A DNA stretch of 64,000 nt from an uncultured Candidatus Saccharibacteria bacterium (GTDB taxonomy: Bacteria > Patescibacteriota > Saccharimonadia > Saccharimonadales > Saccharimonadaceae), in NCBI GenBank assembly GCA_937898545.1, contig CALEJV010000002.1:29666-93665 (forward strand), read 5' to 3'. Made by a program: the position numbers and the translations under genes. A model generated the notes under the pieces. The model made no database searches. It was not told the DNA's origin and worked only from the letters and a program-made list of their open reading frames with translations. Each line of letters opens with the position of its first letter. Positions within the stretch are counted from its first letter, which is position 1. Positions 23,193 through 32,330 of the stretch are shown here, in pieces.

Positions 23193-23625
23193 GAGCTCTA
23201 GACTCAGTTTTATCTATATCCCGCTTGTGACACTTCCATCAAGCTATGAATGACCGATATGTGCGTTGTATCGATTGCTGAGAGCTGGATGAAAGCTAGC
23301 TAAGTGATGCAATTTACCAGAAATGTACCAGATGAAGCAGCAGGGAAGAGGTTAGCGCAGACACAAAGGATTGTAATGTATTAAAGAGCGCGTCCTGATT
23401 GTCTATTCTTGTGCATAATATACCCCTTAACCTACATAGGCAGTAGGCTATAGCACATAGCTTTGAGCAATAGTTGTAGCTAGATACTAGCTGTATCTTG
23501 CTTATAGTGCAATTCTATTAAATCCATCTATGAGTCTATATAGGGTATGGCCTATAGGGTATTGGTAAAAACAGAGGTAACATGACTTGCAAATTATCAA
23601 TATATCATATATGATAAGGAACATT
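23193..23625. other. Intergenic stretch with no supported gene
   Basis: About 430 AT-rich bases. Tandem TATAGGGTAT-like words near 23540-23560 may form part of the promoter of the next gene. No RNA or coding signal that I can support. Confidence 0.4.
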
Positions 23626-24216
23626 ATGAAATTATTTGAAAAAAGTTCAATTCCGAATTACGTACAGATTCATACTGATTCTGTTATTCCACCATCAATC
23701 AAGCGCTACGACGGTGCACATACTGCACCAGTTAGCCTGGCAACTGACATACGTCTAGAAGGTGAGGGGCCCAAGCAGTGCCTAGTGGTAGATACCGTCC
23801 ATACGACGCAGGGCAGTTATATGGATTTTGTCGATCGGCGCATTGTGCCAACATGTGATTTTGCAGCTACTGCGTTGCCTGGTATGACAAGCGAGCTGTG
23901 TGGCTGGGTGGGCGAAGGTGATGGTGATGGTGATGGTGATGGTGATGGTGATGGTGATGGTGATGGTGATGGAGTAGTAAATGTCCTCGCACTTATTCGG
24001 CCGGTTGACGTTGCAAAGAGAGGTATGGTTAATGAGCGGCACAACCCAGAGGTAGTGCGCGCACGGCACATTGGTAAGCTCGCTGCTATGGCAATGGCCC
24101 AGTACCTGCTCCTTGACAAGCAGGCTAAGGCAGATATGACCTTTGACACGAAAACACTGCAAAAAACCATGAACAAGCATAAAAAGCGTGGTGACGTAGC
24201 AATACTCCTGCCGTAA
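23626..24216 (+). CDS. Protein of unknown function with a Gly-Asp repeat
   Basis: 196 aa. ATG at 23626 with ATAAGGA upstream. Residues about 97-116 are a (GD)n run encoded by nine GGTGAT hexamers. Outside it, the protein has VSLATDIRLEGEGPKQCLVVDTVHTTQGSYMDF and, after the repeat, VVNVLALIRPVDVAKRG and a Lys-rich C-terminus. There is no signal peptide and no motif that I recognise. The acidic run could bind cations or simply be a flexible linker. Because the repeat unit is 6 bases, gains and losses change length without breaking the frame. Confidence 0.6.
   Translation: MKLFEKSSIPNYVQIHTDSVIPPSIKRYDGAHTAPVSLATDIRLEGEGPKQCLVVDTVHTTQGSYMDFVDRRIVPTCDFAATALPGMTSELCGWVGEGDGDGDGDGDGDGDGDGDGVVNVLALIRPVDVAKRGMVNERHNPEVVRARHIGKLAAMAMAQYLLLDKQAKADMTFDTKTLQKTMNKHKKRGDVAILLP
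23917..23970 (+). repeat. (GGTGAT)9 hexanucleotide microsatellite
   Basis: Nine perfect units inside the coding sequence, encoding alternating Gly and Asp. Rare in such a compact genome and a likely slippage site. Confidence 0.95.
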
Positions 24217-24273
24217 GCTCATGCCTCGCAAGGGGTATAGTTACGCTATATTACAAGCCTGTGGAAACATAAG

Positions 24274-24302
24274 AAGCTCGGTCGTTTATACGAGCTTTTT
24301 TG
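24274..24302 (+). terminator. Terminator after the Gly-Asp repeat gene
   Basis: AAGCTCG pairs with CGAGCTT around a 10-base loop, followed by a T-run. Confidence 0.75.
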
Positions 24303-24427
24303 CTTTTGGCAGTGGCCGAAGCATTGCTACTCGCGGAGAGATCAAACTGCCATGCTTAGCTACTATTGATTGAGAAAATAATCTTCACGTAGATACCCTG
24401 CCACCCACCGATAGGATAGGGGCGCCC

Positions 24428-24802
24428 CTATGCAGCAGCATGACACACCGCCTCAATGTTATGCCCGTTTGGGTCGATGAGGAAGGCACCATAATAGTCT
24501 GGATGATAGATCGCCCGCACGCCTGGTGCACCATTGTCCTGTGCTCCTGCTGCTAGGCCAGCCGCATAGAACGCATCAACTGCTGCCCGCGACGGTGCAG
24601 CAAAAGCAAAGTGTAGTGGCGATGATGGCTCGCCTTGCCCAAGCCAAAATATCCCGGTGTGTTGCGTCTGGTCTGGATTACTAAAGCCCACGCCATATGA
24701 TTCGTCAATTGTCTTGGCATAGCCCAGTGGTGCCAATACCGCTTCATAAAAGGCCTTGCTTGCTTCAATGTCTTTAACGATGATGCCGAAGTGGTCGATC
24801 AT
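24428..24802 (-). CDS. VOC (glyoxalase/bleomycin-resistance) family protein
   Basis: 124 aa from the ATG at 24802, placed 8 bases after AAGGAGGT. It begins MIDHFGIIVKDIEASKAFYEAVLAPLGY and ends DPNGHNIEAVCH, the two beta-alpha-beta units of the vicinal oxygen chelate fold. Metal ligands could be His4, His/Glu of the second unit (HNIEAV). The subgroup resembles YdeM/YP_-type lactoylglutathione-lyase-like proteins whose substrates are unknown. It lies 108 bases downstream of the WYL regulator on the same strand. Confidence 0.85.
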   Translation of the reverse strand: MIDHFGIIVKDIEASKAFYEAVLAPLGYAKTIDESYGVGFSNPDQTQHTGIFWLGQGEPSSPLHFAFAAPSRAAVDAFYAAGLAAGAQDNGAPGVRAIYHPDYYGAFLIDPNGHNIEAVCHAAA

Positions 24803-24909
24803 GTGGTACCTCCTTGCGATATACCGATTAGTGTATTGTCTCTCAAGTATATGCCACAAATGATGACAGCAGTGTGTCAGTATTGATTGATGTTTTGTGT
24901 TTTTTGATA

Positions 24910-25815
24910 TCACTCTGCGCTTCGGCGCTGCGCTACCATCGCGCGGAGCTGCGCTAGCTCATCGACGATGACACTGGGCGGGAGGTGGCAGATTGCTTCG
25001 CAGGCGATTGCGAGCTGCGGTGTATAAAAGGTAGCACGAGTATGGTCGACATCAAGAAATGATCCGTCAAGCACCTCCGCTACCGCCAGCGTATCGTGCG
25101 CAGCATAGCGGAGTTCTACGCGCGTGTAGCCAGCGATTGGTTGGCGCGAGAAGACAACGCTGCTCGAGTAGTCGTCACTAGTGGAGGCGTCTGGGTAAGG
25201 CCTGGGCGAGAAGCTCTCCTCTTGCGGTGAGAGGCGAATGATGCGCCGCAACTTGAAGAGACGAAAATCCTGGCGCAGCCGGCAAAACGCCCACACATAC
25301 CAGCTCGCTTGCCGAAACACCAGCTGATGCGGCTCGATCACCCGCTCTGTCTGGCTATCATAGCCAATGTAGCGCATCTGCATGCAGTATTGCTCCTCGA
25401 TCGCCTGCTGCAATTGCTCAATCTTGTGCTGAACTGGGTGCTCCGCCGCCCAGGGTGCAAAGTTGATAGCATACATCGGTATCGTAGACTGGTTATCTTC
25501 GGGGAGAAGCTTAGCGTGCAAGGTAGTGATCGATGATTGACGGGCGACACTCTGGAGACCCGTCAGCGCACTCGCTAGATGTTGCTTGTCGGTAGTGGAG
25601 AGAATGCGCCGATCAAGCGTGTAGTGTGGCATGAGGGCAAGCCCACCATCGCGGCCAGCCCGAGTGATGATAGGAATACCTGCCTGGTTCAGCGTCTCGA
25701 TATCGCGCAAAATAGTACGCTTCGACACCTCAAAGCGATCGGCTAGTTCCTGAGCAGTGGCTTTGTCTCGCTCGCAGAGGAGCGACAGAATGGCGAGCAG
25801 GCGCTGGAGTTTCAT
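24910..25815 (-). CDS. HTH/WYL-domain transcriptional regulator (YafY-like)
   Basis: 301 aa from the ATG at 25815. The N-terminal winged helix is LLAILSLLCERDKATAQELADRFEVSKRTILRDIETLNQAG. The WYL domain begins near residue 130 with QYCMQMRYIGYD and contains SWYVWAFCRLRQDFRLFKLRRI, i.e. the W-Y-L-like ligand pocket and its Arg. WYL proteins sense nucleotides or other small ligands; many regulate DNA-damage or phage-response genes. It probably regulates the VOC gene behind it. Confidence 0.85.
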   Translation of the reverse strand: MKLQRLLAILSLLCERDKATAQELADRFEVSKRTILRDIETLNQAGIPIITRAGRDGGLALMPHYTLDRRILSTTDKQHLASALTGLQSVARQSSITTLHAKLLPEDNQSTIPMYAINFAPWAAEHPVQHKIEQLQQAIEEQYCMQMRYIGYDSQTERVIEPHQLVFRQASWYVWAFCRLRQDFRLFKLRRIIRLSPQEESFSPRPYPDASTSDDYSSSVVFSRQPIAGYTRVELRYAAHDTLAVAEVLDGSFLDVDHTRATFYTPQLAIACEAICHLPPSVIVDELAQLRAMVAQRRSAE

Positions 25816-26387
25816 AATAACCTTACCAGATAATTCGTATAGCAATTATATACCACTATTGTAGCAACGTATGGCTCGTTATGACAAAGAGAGATGTTTG
25901 TGAGAACAGATTATAAATAGGTCAATGGTATATAGATAGTAGGGGTATAGGTATTATTGATAGAATATCCAGCTTGGTGTCCTATGCAGCTACTCAATAA
26001 GATAAGTGGTGACTCGGTATGTAAATTACGTGTCGCTAGGCTTATGAAATGGTTGCTTTGCGTGATGAGAGTGCTACCTTGTTTTCACTTCCTATCATCA
26101 CTCGGGGTGAAAGATATAGTGGGTTGGACGGTTATAGAGCAGTGTAAAAGCGAAAAATGACTACCTAACAGTGGTCTAGTGTCGGTAAAAAATCTCCACG
26201 ACTTTTCCATACCATCCTAGACACTAGATATGGGCACACTACATATAGCGTAGGTAGGGACAGCGCTCTTGATTACGACAGAGGTAGTGATGGTGTGCAG
26301 CATCAAAGTAGAGCTGTATTTAGCAAGTACTCCACGCACCATATGGTATAATTACCTCGATAACCCCATAAACAAGGAGACAAGCAG
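25816..26387. other. Intergenic stretch with one long hairpin
   Basis: About 570 AT-rich bases. At 26175-26228, TCTAGTGTC pairs perfectly with GACACTAGA around an inner imperfect stem (GGTA...AAAA / TTTT...TACC). It resembles the other long intergenic hairpins of this window in shape but not in sequence. A TATAAT box at about 26346 serves the gene at 26388. A 67-codon frame at 25957 has no ribosome site and is not supported. Confidence 0.4.
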
Positions 26388-26765
26388 ATGAGTAATTTTC
26401 CGGTAGTGCGCGTAGAGCGTGTTGATGTGCGGAATGAGAGTGTGTCGAAAATAGATGTATGGGCACGCATCAAGAATGATTCGGACCGGCAGGTGAAGGT
26501 TGTGAGTTGGGAGTATCTAGGGAATATGCGCAATGAGTCGCACACGCTTAACCCGGGCAACACAGTAGATGTGACGCTCTACAGCGGCGCACCCAAGAAT
26601 TATCCAGACCAAATGTATATCCGCTACGAAGCCGAGCACGATGGTGGCAGGCATTACTTCTTGGCGCGGCACCAGGCGAAATTTGATGAACGCTATAACA
26701 ATGACACTAAGTGGTATCGGCCATCAGACTGGATGGAGTTCCAGCGCGTGGACCGCGGTAACTAG
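26388..26765 (+). CDS. Small protein of unknown function
   Basis: 125 aa, with AAGGAGACAAGCAG before the ATG. Predicted to be mostly beta: VVRVERVDVRNESVSKIDVWARI, VKVVSWEYLG, NTVDVTLYSG and MYIRYEAEHDGGRHYF, a pattern like a small immunoglobulin-type or C2-like sandwich. No signal peptide. It ends 1 base before the rnhA start codon, so both are in one operon, but the functional link is unknown. Confidence 0.5.
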   Translation: MSNFPVVRVERVDVRNESVSKIDVWARIKNDSDRQVKVVSWEYLGNMRNESHTLNPGNTVDVTLYSGAPKNYPDQMYIRYEAEHDGGRHYFLARHQAKFDERYNNDTKWYRPSDWMEFQRVDRGN

Positions 26766-26766
26766 C

Positions 26767-27207
26767 ATGGCAGCCACTCCACGCATCTTCTACACTGATG
26801 GTAGTGCCAGCCCCAATCCTGGCCCGGGTGGCTATGCCGTCATCGAGCAGGGCAAACCCGTGGCGTTGGGCAGCGAGCCAGGCAACACGACAAACATTCG
26901 CATGGAGGGGATGGCCCTCATCGCAGCCATGCGGCTGGCTGGGGCTGAGGAATGCGAGATCCATACCGATAGCGAATTTTGGGTTAATGTCCTCACCAAG
27001 TGGGCATCTGGCTGGGCAGCCAAGGGCTGGCGCAAGAGCAGCGGGCCGATCAAGAACCTTGAGCTCGTCCAAGAAGCCTATGCGCTTTATACCACTGTGC
27101 AGCCGAAGCTCATCTGGGTACGCGGTCACAACGGCCATAAGCAAAATGAGCTCGCCGACCAATGGGCCAACCGAGCGCGAGCCGGGGAGCGGCTAGAGGA
27201 AAAATAA
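26767..27207 (+). CDS. rnhA: Ribonuclease HI
   Basis: 146 aa. The four acidic residues of the active site are present: YTDGSASPNPGPGGY (Asp), NIRMEGMALIAAM (Glu), EIHTDSEF (Asp) and GHNGHKQNELADQWA (Asp), with the handle region GWAAKGWRKSSGPIKN. It degrades RNA in RNA-DNA hybrids. Start at 26767 directly after the preceding stop; translation is probably coupled. Confidence 0.93.
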   Translation: MAATPRIFYTDGSASPNPGPGGYAVIEQGKPVALGSEPGNTTNIRMEGMALIAAMRLAGAEECEIHTDSEFWVNVLTKWASGWAAKGWRKSSGPIKNLELVQEAYALYTTVQPKLIWVRGHNGHKQNELADQWANRARAGERLEEK

Positions 27208-27362
27208 GTAGTGGTCTTTTAGCTCGAAGACATCAACCTTGTTTATTGTAGATTTGAAGTTTAAGTACTTGTAATCTGTCTATGTTTTGGCTCTCCTTTA
27301 GCGGGGAAAAACTTGAGGTAATAGAATGTTAGAATGTTTTGCTGGTTCTAGACTGGCAAAAT

Positions 27363-28223
27363 TTATTTATCAGACTCGAGCTCACCGAGAAGGCGCGCGT
27401 TATAGCCGAGAATTTGATTAAAACGCTCCTCTTTAGCTTCTAGATAGGCGGCATCAGCTTCTGCTTGAGTTATTGCTGCGCGTTTCTTGTCGCGTTTTGC
27501 TGTATCGACGAGGTAGCGGTGCTTAGCATAAGCACCAGCTAGCGCAGGCTCCATAGTACGAGTTACTTCGCTGTGAAGTGACTTAGCAGCTGGCCCTATT
27601 ACGCGCTCGTTATCTGGTGCGCGGGAGTTTTCCTCAAAGGCTTCGATAACATCGGACTTATCGGGGACAACGTGGTCGAGAACAGAGGCGAGTGTTGTCA
27701 TATCATCAGGATCAAGGCGATACTGCTGAGAGAGTGTTTTATTTTGTGCTTTAATAAGGCATCTTAATTCGTAAGTAGTTTCTGTAACTAACTGATGACC
27801 ATCGCCAATCAATTCCTTAAGCTGTTTTGTTTGTTGATGAGCACGAAAGTGTGTTAACGGACCATAGATATCGTGATCTGCGAGGAACATATTTGTTCCG
27901 GTCGCAAGGAGGGGCATCGCAAAACCGCCCAAGCCACTGAAAATGCTGCCGAACACATCGATACTGTCCCCCTGGTTGTCGATAAAGTTATGAGTTACAC
28001 CTGCTATGCAGAGACCAAGCGCAGCAGAACCTAGCATAAATGCTCTCTCATGATCAAGTATCGATATCTGCTCGACATATGCTGGAGACACTTTGCCATT
28101 AACAATGTAACTACAGACTGCCGCCTCCGACAATTCGTCAAGTTCTTTTTGTTGGCAATTAACCCAAAACCTTTTCGGTCTTATAAAACATGCGAGAATC
28201 ACGACTTTTTGGTGCGTATTCAT
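27363..28223 (-). CDS. Membrane protein paralogue A, frameshifted near its 5' end
   Basis: 286 aa in the open frame. Homologous to the protein at 29678-30421: both have two hydrophobic segments and then DHxxYGPxxHxRAHxxTxQLxxLIG. The start of the open frame looks wrong. A better start is the ATG at 28245 behind AAGGA, which reads MALLSMAHEYAP (paralogue B: MALLSRYNYAP) and stops at 28160. Deleting one T from the T4 run (plus-strand A4 at 28166-28169) joins KV to WVNCQQKELDEL, matching VWADCPQPLLDAV of paralogue B. So the gene seems frameshifted, by mutation, slippage or sequencing error. Function unknown; membrane topology suggests N-terminal anchoring with a helical cytosolic tail. Confidence 0.6.
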   Translation of the reverse strand: MNTHQKVVILACFIRPKRFWVNCQQKELDELSEAAVCSYIVNGKVSPAYVEQISILDHERAFMLGSAALGLCIAGVTHNFIDNQGDSIDVFGSIFSGLGGFAMPLLATGTNMFLADHDIYGPLTHFRAHQQTKQLKELIGDGHQLVTETTYELRCLIKAQNKTLSQQYRLDPDDMTTLASVLDHVVPDKSDVIEAFEENSRAPDNERVIGPAAKSLHSEVTRTMEPALAGAYAKHRYLVDTAKRDKKRAAITQAEADAAYLEAKEERFNQILGYNARLLGELESDK

Positions 28224-28366
28224 GAGCCATTGATAGTAGTGCCATAGTTATTCCTTGGAAAAAATGTTTGTAAGTTGATATAAATGTGTACTTATTGTAA
28301 AGAGGAGGTCGCAGTAGTGTCAAGATATCTGTTGCAGATATAGCACATGCAGACGCTGCCTTATGC

Positions 28367-28550
28367 TATACTATTACCAATATCACTAATATCCAGAGTG
28401 CGACGAGGGACTGGCCCGATGACTCGCCAGCAACCTGCTCGGGAAGCGAGTAAGGTGCTAATTCCAGCCTGTGCGCAGGAAAGATATGAGACGCGTAAGA
28501 GAGCAGCTCCTTTCTCACCTGGCATGCAGGATAAGAGAAGGGAGTTTTTT
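28367..28550 (+). promoter_or_regulatory. SAM-I (S-box) riboswitch with intrinsic terminator, upstream of metK
   Basis: After a TATACT box (28367-28372) the aptamer spans about 28387-28490. It has the S-box core GAGGGACTGGCCCGATGA, CCAGCAACC, AAGGTGCTAATTCCAGC and closing GGAAAGATATGAG, with P1 formed by AATATC and GATAT. The expression platform is a terminator, CTCCTTTCTC (28507-28516) with GAGAAGGGAG (28535-28544) and T6 directly before the metK ATG. AAGAGAGCAG just upstream could compete for the 5' arm as antiterminator. High SAM should therefore stop transcription. Confidence 0.93.
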
Positions 28551-29561
28551 ATGACAGCAACTACTATAGCATCAGCACAATTCCGCACCGCCGAGAGCGT
28601 GAGCCCAGGCCACCCCGACAAGCTGTGCGACCAAATGAGCGACGCCATCCTTGATGCTTATCTAGCCCGCGACCCACAGGCGCGCGTGGCAGTGGAAGTG
28701 TGCGGCGGCCATGGCATGGTGTTTGTGACGGGCGAAGTGACGTCGCAGGCGACGGTGGCAGTGGCACCGATTGTGCAGCGTTTGGCGGGGAATGAGGTAA
28801 AGATAATTGAGCATATTGCTCAGCAGAGCCCAGAGATTGCTCGCGGTGTGAATGATGGCGGGGCAGGTGACCAAGGCGTGATGATCGGCTATGCTTGCAA
28901 CGAAACGCCTGAGCTGCTCCCACTCGAAACAGTGCTGGCGCGGCGATTGAACCAATTTTTGTATCAACGTTGGCCCTACGATGGCAAAACGCAAGTAACA
29001 CTGCGTGGCGGGCAGATAACGGCAATTGTTGCAAGCTTCCAACACGCACCAAAAGACGAATTAACAGAGGCAGTCAAGGAGTGGCTCCAGCAGCAGACGT
29101 ATGTGAACACATTTTTTAAGGATAAGCAATATGATGCACCAGTACTGCACTGTAACCCAGCAAGGGACTGGCAGATCGGTGGCTTTGCGGCTGACGCTGG
29201 CCTGACGGGACGCAAGCTCATCATCGATAATTATGGGCCACGCGTGCCGATTGGTGGTGGGGCCTTTAGCGGTAAGGATGCCACCAAGGTGGACCGCTCG
29301 GCGGCGTACATGGCGCGGCGTATTGCAGTGGATTATCTGCGGCAGCACCACGCGCAGGAGGTGCTGGTGCGCCTGGCGTATGCAATCGGCCACGACCAGC
29401 CCGTCGAGGCGACTGCCATCATCGATGGGGTAGAGCAGCCCATCACAGGCTACGACCTCAGCCCGCATGGCATCATTACTACGCTCCAGCTCACCCAGCC
29501 CATCTACGAGTCAACCGCCCGCTGGGGGCACTTTGGCGAGGGGTTTGTGTGGGATCGGTAG
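28551..29561 (+). CDS. metK: S-adenosylmethionine synthetase
   Basis: 336 aa, shorter than the usual ~385-400. Makes SAM from methionine and ATP. The motifs are ESVSPGHPDKLCDQMSDAILD (N-terminal ATP/metal site), GAGDQGVMIGYA (methionine-binding hexapeptide region), GGGAFSGKDATKVDRSAAYMAR (P-loop-like) and the C-terminal DLSPHGIITTLQL. The ATG at 28551 follows the riboswitch terminator immediately, with GGGAG of the terminator stem as possible ribosome site, so the switch could also hide the start of translation. Confidence 0.95.
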   Translation: MTATTIASAQFRTAESVSPGHPDKLCDQMSDAILDAYLARDPQARVAVEVCGGHGMVFVTGEVTSQATVAVAPIVQRLAGNEVKIIEHIAQQSPEIARGVNDGGAGDQGVMIGYACNETPELLPLETVLARRLNQFLYQRWPYDGKTQVTLRGGQITAIVASFQHAPKDELTEAVKEWLQQQTYVNTFFKDKQYDAPVLHCNPARDWQIGGFAADAGLTGRKLIIDNYGPRVPIGGGAFSGKDATKVDRSAAYMARRIAVDYLRQHHAQEVLVRLAYAIGHDQPVEATAIIDGVEQPITGYDLSPHGIITTLQLTQPIYESTARWGHFGEGFVWDR

Positions 29562-29677
29562 AATGGCGAGGCTGAGCTCTTACTGGTAGAATGCGAGTAT
29601 ATAAATCTTATGCTATTCTTTCTACTTCCACTTCGTTGTGCCTTTCTAAAAGATAGTTATATCTTTTAAGCGAGTAG

Positions 29678-30421
29678 CTACCAAACTGTACTATGAGTAG
29701 TATCGTGCTGTTCGTAGCTCTTGTATACGGCGTCGAGATGAGGAGAGAGTGTTTCGTGCACGTCGTGCCGTAGCGCGCTATAGCCTGATGGGTCACGCAG
29801 CGCATCACTCATTTCATACTGGGCAAGGAGGGCAGACTGGCCTGGCATAACACGGTCCACGACTTGCGCCAGTGCAGCTGTGTCGAATGGGTTGATTAGT
29901 GCGGATGAGTCTTGCTCGCTATTACGCTCGTTTATCATATGTTGCAAGTCTCGCACTGTGCTGGTGACAGGCTGGTATTGCTCACCTATGAGATTGCGCA
30001 ACTGCCGCGTCTTCCGGTGGGCACGCCAATGAGCAAATGGGCCATAGTGGCCATGATCGACCAACATAGCTCGGCCACAAACAGCAGCAGGAGTGCCAAT
30101 CAGTGATACAGCAGACCCAATCGTAAAACCTGTTGCCAGTTCTTGCATTGGTGTACCGTCAAATCCATACGCGTAGGTTGCCGCAGCCATTGCACATGCA
30201 CCGAGCGTAGCAATGCTTAGGCCAGCCTCCGCATATTCTTCAGGCAGCGTTACATCTCGTTCGCCAAGCCGTGGTGGTACCTTGTGATTGCGAGTGCGAG
30301 TGTAGGCGATGGCAGCGTCTGGATCGACAGCGTCAAGCAGGGGCTGTGGGCAATCGGCCCATACATGTACTCCGTCATTTATATCCTCGGGGGCGTAGTT
30401 GTATCGAGATAGCAGTGCCAT
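29678..30421 (-). CDS. Membrane protein paralogue B
   Basis: 247 aa, start ATG at 30421 behind GAGAGGAGAG. Two hydrophobic segments (about 68-88 and 95-120) are followed by DHGHYGPFAHWRAHRKTRQLRNLIG, shared with paralogue A (27363-28223), and by a helical C-terminal part with INPFDTAALAQVVDRVMPGQ. The pair brackets metK and its riboswitch. No known domain is apparent. Confidence 0.65.
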   Translation of the reverse strand: MALLSRYNYAPEDINDGVHVWADCPQPLLDAVDPDAAIAYTRTRNHKVPPRLGERDVTLPEEYAEAGLSIATLGACAMAAATYAYGFDGTPMQELATGFTIGSAVSLIGTPAAVCGRAMLVDHGHYGPFAHWRAHRKTRQLRNLIGEQYQPVTSTVRDLQHMINERNSEQDSSALINPFDTAALAQVVDRVMPGQSALLAQYEMSDALRDPSGYSALRHDVHETLSPHLDAVYKSYEQHDTTHSTVW

Positions 30422-30604
30422 ATGTCTCTCCTCTCGCTTAAATAAGTAATGTATCTATGGTAGAAGGGTGTTGCTGCAATGTCAAGGTTGTGGATTTGTG
30501 AGTGAAATAGGTGTTAACGTGTTTTTGTTAATGATGAGTTGCCTATATATAGAGAACATACACATACTTTGCCTCTCACCCCACAACCTTGTATACTAGA
30601 GCCT

Positions 30605-32137
30605 ATGGATCAGACACTTGCACAGGAGATTTTGCTCAGTAGCCAGAGTGCACTGCTGACAGGGCCAGCGGGCACGGGCAAGACGTATGTGTTGGGGCAG
30701 TTCATCCGCCAGTGTAAGGCGGATGGCAAGTATGTGTCCGTCACTGCCACGACGGGGCTTGCAGCGACACACCTGGGCGGCAGCACCATCCACGCATGGG
30801 CAGGGATTGGCATCCACGATAGCTTGCCGAACAATTTTTTTGATCACCTGTCGAAGACACGGCGCGATATTATTACTAAGACAGATGTACTCATCATCGA
30901 TGAGATTAGTATGCTGCACGACTACCGCCTGGATATGATCGACGAAGTGTGCCGCCGCGTGCGCGAGATGCCGAATCAGCCTTTTGGCGGGCTGCAGGTA
31001 GTGATGAGCGGAGACTTCTTCCAGCTGCCGCCTGTTAATCGCGATGGCGGGCGGCAGGGGAGCTTTGTGGTGCAGTCGCAAGCTTGGCGACAGCTCGACC
31101 CAGCCATTCTATACCTCGACCAGCAATACCGCCAGCAAAAGGGTGACGCCCTGCTCGATATCCTGACTGCCATGCGGGCTGGTGATTTGCGCCGACGCCA
31201 TGCCGAGCAATTACTGGCCCGCACAGAGGTAGAGCCACCTCACGAGAGCGACCTAACCGAGCTCCATACCGTCAATATCGATGTCGATCGGATCAACCAA
31301 GCTCGCCTCGCTGAGCTGCCTGGCGATGAAGTATTGTACCAGCGCAGCAGCACTGGTGGGCAAAATTATGTTGATACGCTCCAGCGGAGCATTCTTGCGC
31401 CAGAAGTGCTAGTGCTCAAGCGGGGTGCACTGGTGATGGCTATCAAGAACGACCAAGCACGGCGCTTTGCTAATGGGAGCATTGGCCTGATAGCAGACTT
31501 CGAGCCAGGCACAGACTACCCCGTGGTGGAGTTTCGTAATGGCCATGTGGTGACAATGCAGCCCGATACCTGGGAACTGCGCGATGGTACGCGTAAGCGG
31601 GCCAGTATCTCGCAGCTGCCACTGCGCCTGGCTTGGGCGATTACTGTGCACAAAAGCCAGGGGATGACGCTCGATAGCGCACGCATCGATCTACGCAAAG
31701 CCTTTGTTCCGGGTATGGGCTATGTAGCACTGAGCCGCGTTAAGAGCCTCGATAATATATACCTTACTGGTATCAATCGGATGGCACTTACCATGAGTGA
31801 TGAAGCGTACATCATCGACACGCAGCTGCGCACCCGTGCCACCCAAGATGCCGAGCGCTTTGCACATCTGCGCGAACAGGCTGCTCAGCGTGCCACGACG
31901 CCGCAGAAGAAGCCAACGAGTAAAACTGGCAGCACTAGCTGGGCGGCTAAGATCGCCACAATGCGCCAGACCCACCCCAACGCCTACAAACCATGGACAA
32001 AAGTTGACGATGAGACGCTCAAGCAGGCCTTCGTCCAGGGTGTGAGTATTCGCCAGCTCAGCCGTACTCTCGGCCGGCACGAAGGCTCGATAAAAATGCG
32101 ACTGCAAAAGCATTTTGGCGAGGATGCGGTGCAGTAG
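30605..32137 (+). CDS. Pif1/RecD2-type superfamily 1 helicase with C-terminal HTH-like tail
   Basis: 510 aa from the ATG at 30605. Walker A is GPAGTGKTYVLGQF, motif Ia is SVTATTGLAATHLGGSTIHAWAGIG, Walker B is VLIIDEISML, then GDFFQLPPV (motif III), and motifs V/VI in LAWAITVHKSQGMTLDSA and GMGYVALSRVKSLDNIYL. Pif1-type enzymes unwind DNA 5' to 3', including G-quadruplexes and forks. The last 55 residues (WTKVDDETLKQAF...SIRQLSRTLGRHEGSIKMRLQKHF) look like a helix-turn-helix of the kind attached to many bacterial Pif1 homologues. Promoter: TTGCCT, 17 bp, TATACT, ATG 7 bases on, so leaderless. Confidence 0.88.
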   Translation: MDQTLAQEILLSSQSALLTGPAGTGKTYVLGQFIRQCKADGKYVSVTATTGLAATHLGGSTIHAWAGIGIHDSLPNNFFDHLSKTRRDIITKTDVLIIDEISMLHDYRLDMIDEVCRRVREMPNQPFGGLQVVMSGDFFQLPPVNRDGGRQGSFVVQSQAWRQLDPAILYLDQQYRQQKGDALLDILTAMRAGDLRRRHAEQLLARTEVEPPHESDLTELHTVNIDVDRINQARLAELPGDEVLYQRSSTGGQNYVDTLQRSILAPEVLVLKRGALVMAIKNDQARRFANGSIGLIADFEPGTDYPVVEFRNGHVVTMQPDTWELRDGTRKRASISQLPLRLAWAITVHKSQGMTLDSARIDLRKAFVPGMGYVALSRVKSLDNIYLTGINRMALTMSDEAYIIDTQLRTRATQDAERFAHLREQAAQRATTPQKKPTSKTGSTSWAAKIATMRQTHPNAYKPWTKVDDETLKQAFVQGVSIRQLSRTLGRHEGSIKMRLQKHFGEDAVQ

Positions 32138-32330
32138 CGCATTGCTATCCCAAAGTCTGGGGTCGTCTCATATTTTTCGTAAAATATAGCAAACAAATAT
32201 GAATATTATTCTAGCATATGCAGCTCTTACACAAGAGCTGCAAACCTCTCAGTAGCTCCCGTAAGTTACTAATTGACAAACCTCCTCTATATCTCTTACA
32301 ATAAAGTAATCTAGACAATAAGGAGAAAAT

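Noticed and set aside
23917..23970. CRISPR-like or tandem-array interpretation of the GGTGAT repeat
   Set aside because: No spacers; a simple coding microsatellite.
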